Shown here: one piece after another, positions 5,442 through 6,878 of the stretch
Position numbering within the stretch: the first letter of the stretch is position 1
Layout of the letters: each line of letters starts with the position of its first letter
Origin: Methylocapsa sp.
Lineage (GTDB): Bacteria; Pseudomonadota; Alphaproteobacteria; Rhizobiales; Beijerinckiaceae
DNA: 6,878 nt
Direction of reading: 5' to 3'
Assembly: GCA_003162995.1 (NCBI GenBank)
Contig: PLUZ01000134.1
Coordinates: 9,591-16,468 of the forward strand
Translations under genes and position numbers: made by a program
The notes under the pieces: model-generated
What the model saw: only the letters and a program-made list of their open reading frames with translations
Told to the model about the DNA's origin: nothing
Databases searched by the model: none

Positions 5442-5909
5442 TTAACTTTTTCGGTTTTGACCCGAACTGGCGCGAAGAGGGACCTTGAGCCGAGTCCCCC
5501 CTTCATCCAGGATCGCGAACTGGTAGCGCCCCGCGCAGTCCAAGCTGACAGAATAGCGCAAAGTCTCACAAATATTATTGTCCTCGTCGAGGGTCACAAT
5601 AGCGGGATTGAGCCCCGCGATGCTTTCGCCCGGCAGATAGATTGAACTGCAGATAATGAGTTCGTCGCCCGGCTGACAGGTCCGTGCGGCAGCCCCATTC
5701 ACGATGCAGCAGCGCGAACCTCGCTCCCCTAAAATAACATAGGTTGAAATCCGCGCGCCGGAATTCTTATTCCAGATTTCGACGAATTCGAGCGGCAGGA
5801 TGCCTGCGGCTTCGCAATGATCCGGATCCAGCGTGATCGACCCATGATACTCGAGATTTGCTTCCGTGACGCGGATGCCATGGAGCTTGCCACCAACAAC
5901 TTTTCGCAT
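5442..5909 (-). CDS. panD: Aspartate 1-decarboxylase proenzyme with C-terminal extension
   Basis: Decarboxylates L-aspartate to beta-alanine for pantothenate and coenzyme A. The proenzyme cleaves itself at a Gly-Ser bond to create a pyruvoyl group; here that is YHGS with Gly23-Ser24. Expected active-site residues are visible: Lys8, His10, Tyr21, Arg53, Thr56, Tyr57 and Asn71 in VNGAAA. The core blocks [17 protein letters not shown] and [13 protein letters not shown] match the family well. The protein is 155 residues, against about 126 in E. coli; the extra roughly 30 residues follow position 125 and contain a Tyr/Phe segment and a basic end. A purine-poor leader with a weak GAG precedes ATG 5909. 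It lies between the carboxylase gene (150-bp gap) and metX (76-bp gap) on the same strand, with no other pantothenate gene in view. Confidence 0.93.
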   Translation of the reverse strand: MRKVVGGKLHGIRVTEANLEYHGSITLDPDHCEAAGILPLEFVEIWNKNSGARISTYVILGERGSRCCIVNGAAARTCQPGDELIICSSIYLPGESIAGLNPAIVTLDEDNNICETLRYSVSLDCAGRYQFAILDEGGTRLKVPLRASSGQNRKS

Positions 5910-5946
5910 GTTTTCTCAAATTCCGACTGCGGGACCCTGAACGGTT

Positions 5947-5975
5947 TTGGCTCGGCCGGACCACCGCCGGGCCAA
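5947..5975. other. GC-rich hairpin in the panD leader
   Basis: TTGGCTCGG (5947-5955) pairs with CCGGGCCAA (5967-5975) through nine pairs including one G-U, around an 11-base loop. On the minus strand it lies about 37 bases upstream of the panD ATG. It is followed there by A residues rather than T, so it is not an intrinsic terminator for the upstream carboxylase gene. Confidence 0.4.
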
Positions 5976-5986
5976 GGCGCATCTGC

Positions 5987-6003
5987 TTAGAACATATTTC
6001 TAA
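5987..6003. promoter_or_regulatory. 17-bp palindrome upstream of panD
   Basis: TTAGAA (5987-5992) and TTCTAA (5998-6003) are perfect 6-bp arms around CATAT, in an AT-rich patch 78 bases before the panD start. It has the shape of a regulator-binding site and shares the GAACAT core with the metX palindrome, but its spacing differs by two bases. No convincing promoter boxes were found nearby. Confidence 0.35.
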
Positions 6004-6059
6004 AAATCGCGAATAGGGCGTGAGTGTCAGCTCTCATGTAAGCATTCGGGAGCGAGATT

Positions 6060-6878
6060 TCATGAACCAGCGTCAGGCGGCGATCTAGTTTCGAAGGTGA
6101 CAAGTTCAGCGCCTTCGGCAACCTGACTGCCAAGCTTGAACTTGAACTCTTTCACGGTGCCACTCCGGGGCGCGGTCAAGAGATGCTCCATTTTCATCGC
6201 TTCGAGGATGAGAACCGGCTGATTTGCCTCGACCCGGGCGCCAGGCTCGACCAGCAGTGCCGCAATACGGCCCGGCATCGGCGCGGTGAGGCGTGCCGGC
6301 GGCTCGCTTCCCCTCGCCGCCCCGGTAACGGGGCCAGCCACCACAAAGCGGTGTTCGGACCCGGCTCCTGGAAACACAAGCATCTCTTGCCCGGAGCGGA
6401 CGAAGACCCCCTTGAGACAATGGCCGTCGAGATCGGCGGTAAGTGCTCCATCCGGCGCGAGCGTGCCACCAGTATGAAAAAAGCTACCTCCGGCCAAGCC
6501 GAGGCGCCAGCCATCCCGCAGAAAAGTGATTTCGACGGGGTGATCGCCGCTCCCTTCGGGCATGATCTCGCGCAGACGCACCGTTTCCCGCGCACACTCG
6601 TTGAGACGCCAGCCGTTCTGGCTGTTCCAAGGGCTCCAGGGATCGGCCGACCGTTCGGCCAGCCTTTGTGCGGATACTGCCCGCTCGCAGAGGAGTCCGA
6701 TGACCGCCATCGCCAAAGTCTCAGTTCCAGCGGGTTTTGCCAGCGCCAGGAGATCGCCGCCGTGGTGTTCGAGAAATCCGGTATCGAGCGCCGCCTCATT
6801 GAAAGCTTGCTGGCCGGCGATGGCGCGTAGAAACGCCACATTGGTAGCACACCCGGCGACGCGGGTTTCGGCTATAAT
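6060..6878 (-). CDS. Biotin-dependent acyl-CoA carboxylase alpha subunit, C-terminal part (5' end outside window)
   Basis: About 272 C-terminal residues are present; the frame is open to the window edge, where AETRVAGCATNVAFLRAI is the usual end of the biotin carboxylase domain. Next come the linking (BT-like) region, with DTGFLEHH and GWRLNECARETVRL, and a C-terminal biotinyl domain with APMPGRIAALLVEPG and EAMKMEH. The biotinylated lysine is the AAA codon at 6192-6194. The enzyme carboxylates biotin with bicarbonate and ATP, for transfer to an acyl-CoA by a separate beta subunit. The linking region and EAMKMEH look most like 3-methylcrotonyl-CoA carboxylase alpha (leucine breakdown), with propionyl- or acetyl-CoA carboxylase as alternatives. 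An internal GTG at 6839 could be mistaken for a start, but homology-like sequence continues upstream of it. The domain order and biotin site look intact. Confidence 0.9.
   Translation of the reverse strand: MIAETRVAGCATNVAFLRAIAGQQAFNEAALDTGFLEHHGGDLLALAKPAGTETLAMAVIGLLCERAVSAQRLAERSADPWSPWNSQNGWRLNECARETVRLREIMPEGSGDHPVEITFLRDGWRLGLAGGSFFHTGGTLAPDGALTADLDGHCLKGVFVRSGQEMLVFPGAGSEHRFVVAGPVTGAARGSEPPARLTAPMPGRIAALLVEPGARVEANQPVLILEAMKMEHLLTAPRSGTVKEFKFKLGSQVAEGAELVTFETRSPPDAGS

Noticed and set aside
6183..6830. Plus-strand open frame of 215 codons opposite the carboxylase
   Set aside because: The opposite strand carries an unmistakable biotinyl domain in the correct frame; this one has no recognisable features.
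6060..6839. Treating the GTG at 6839 as the carboxylase start
   Set aside because: The frame continues to the window edge with AETRVAGCATN, typical carboxylase sequence, so the gene is cut by the window rather than starting here.

Overview
The window looks like chromosomal DNA of an alphaproteobacterium of the order Hyphomicrobiales (Rhizobiales). A Beijerinckiaceae-like host is the best guess, inferred from codon and GC style, the adjacent metX-metW pair, and rhizobial-type intergenic palindromic repeats. No close relative can be confirmed without a search. Six genes are complete and one runs off the right edge. No rRNA, tRNA, CRISPR array, transposase or phage gene was seen.

Layout. Bases 1-210 are a gene-free, partly AT-rich leader. 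Bases 211-1500 (+) encode a polytopic O-antigen ligase/polymerase-like membrane protein. Bases 1501-1875 hold two abutting RIME-like palindromic repeats (A and B) and a short leader for a GNAT acetyltransferase at 1876-2382 (+). Bases 2383-2956 hold a degenerate inverted repeat piece, two more RIME-like copies (C and D) and two separate hairpins. The family I inorganic pyrophosphatase gene follows at 2957-3496 (+). It converges, with a 6-bp gap, on a minus-strand block: metW (3503-4153), metX (4157-5365), panD (5442-5909) and the C-terminal part of a biotin-dependent acyl-CoA carboxylase alpha subunit (6060-6878, 5' end outside the window).

Function. metX and metW are 3 bp apart and are almost certainly co-transcribed for methionine synthesis from homoserine. 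panD makes beta-alanine for pantothenate and CoA. The carboxylase carries biotin and probably works in leucine/branched-chain or other acyl-CoA metabolism. Pyrophosphatase is housekeeping. The membrane protein belongs to surface polysaccharide assembly.

No clearly new multi-gene system is present. The most interesting signals are non-coding: the cluster of four-plus repeats around the GNAT gene, a strong 17-bp palindrome over the predicted metX transcription start, a second palindrome upstream of panD, and an unusual C-terminal extension on PanD.
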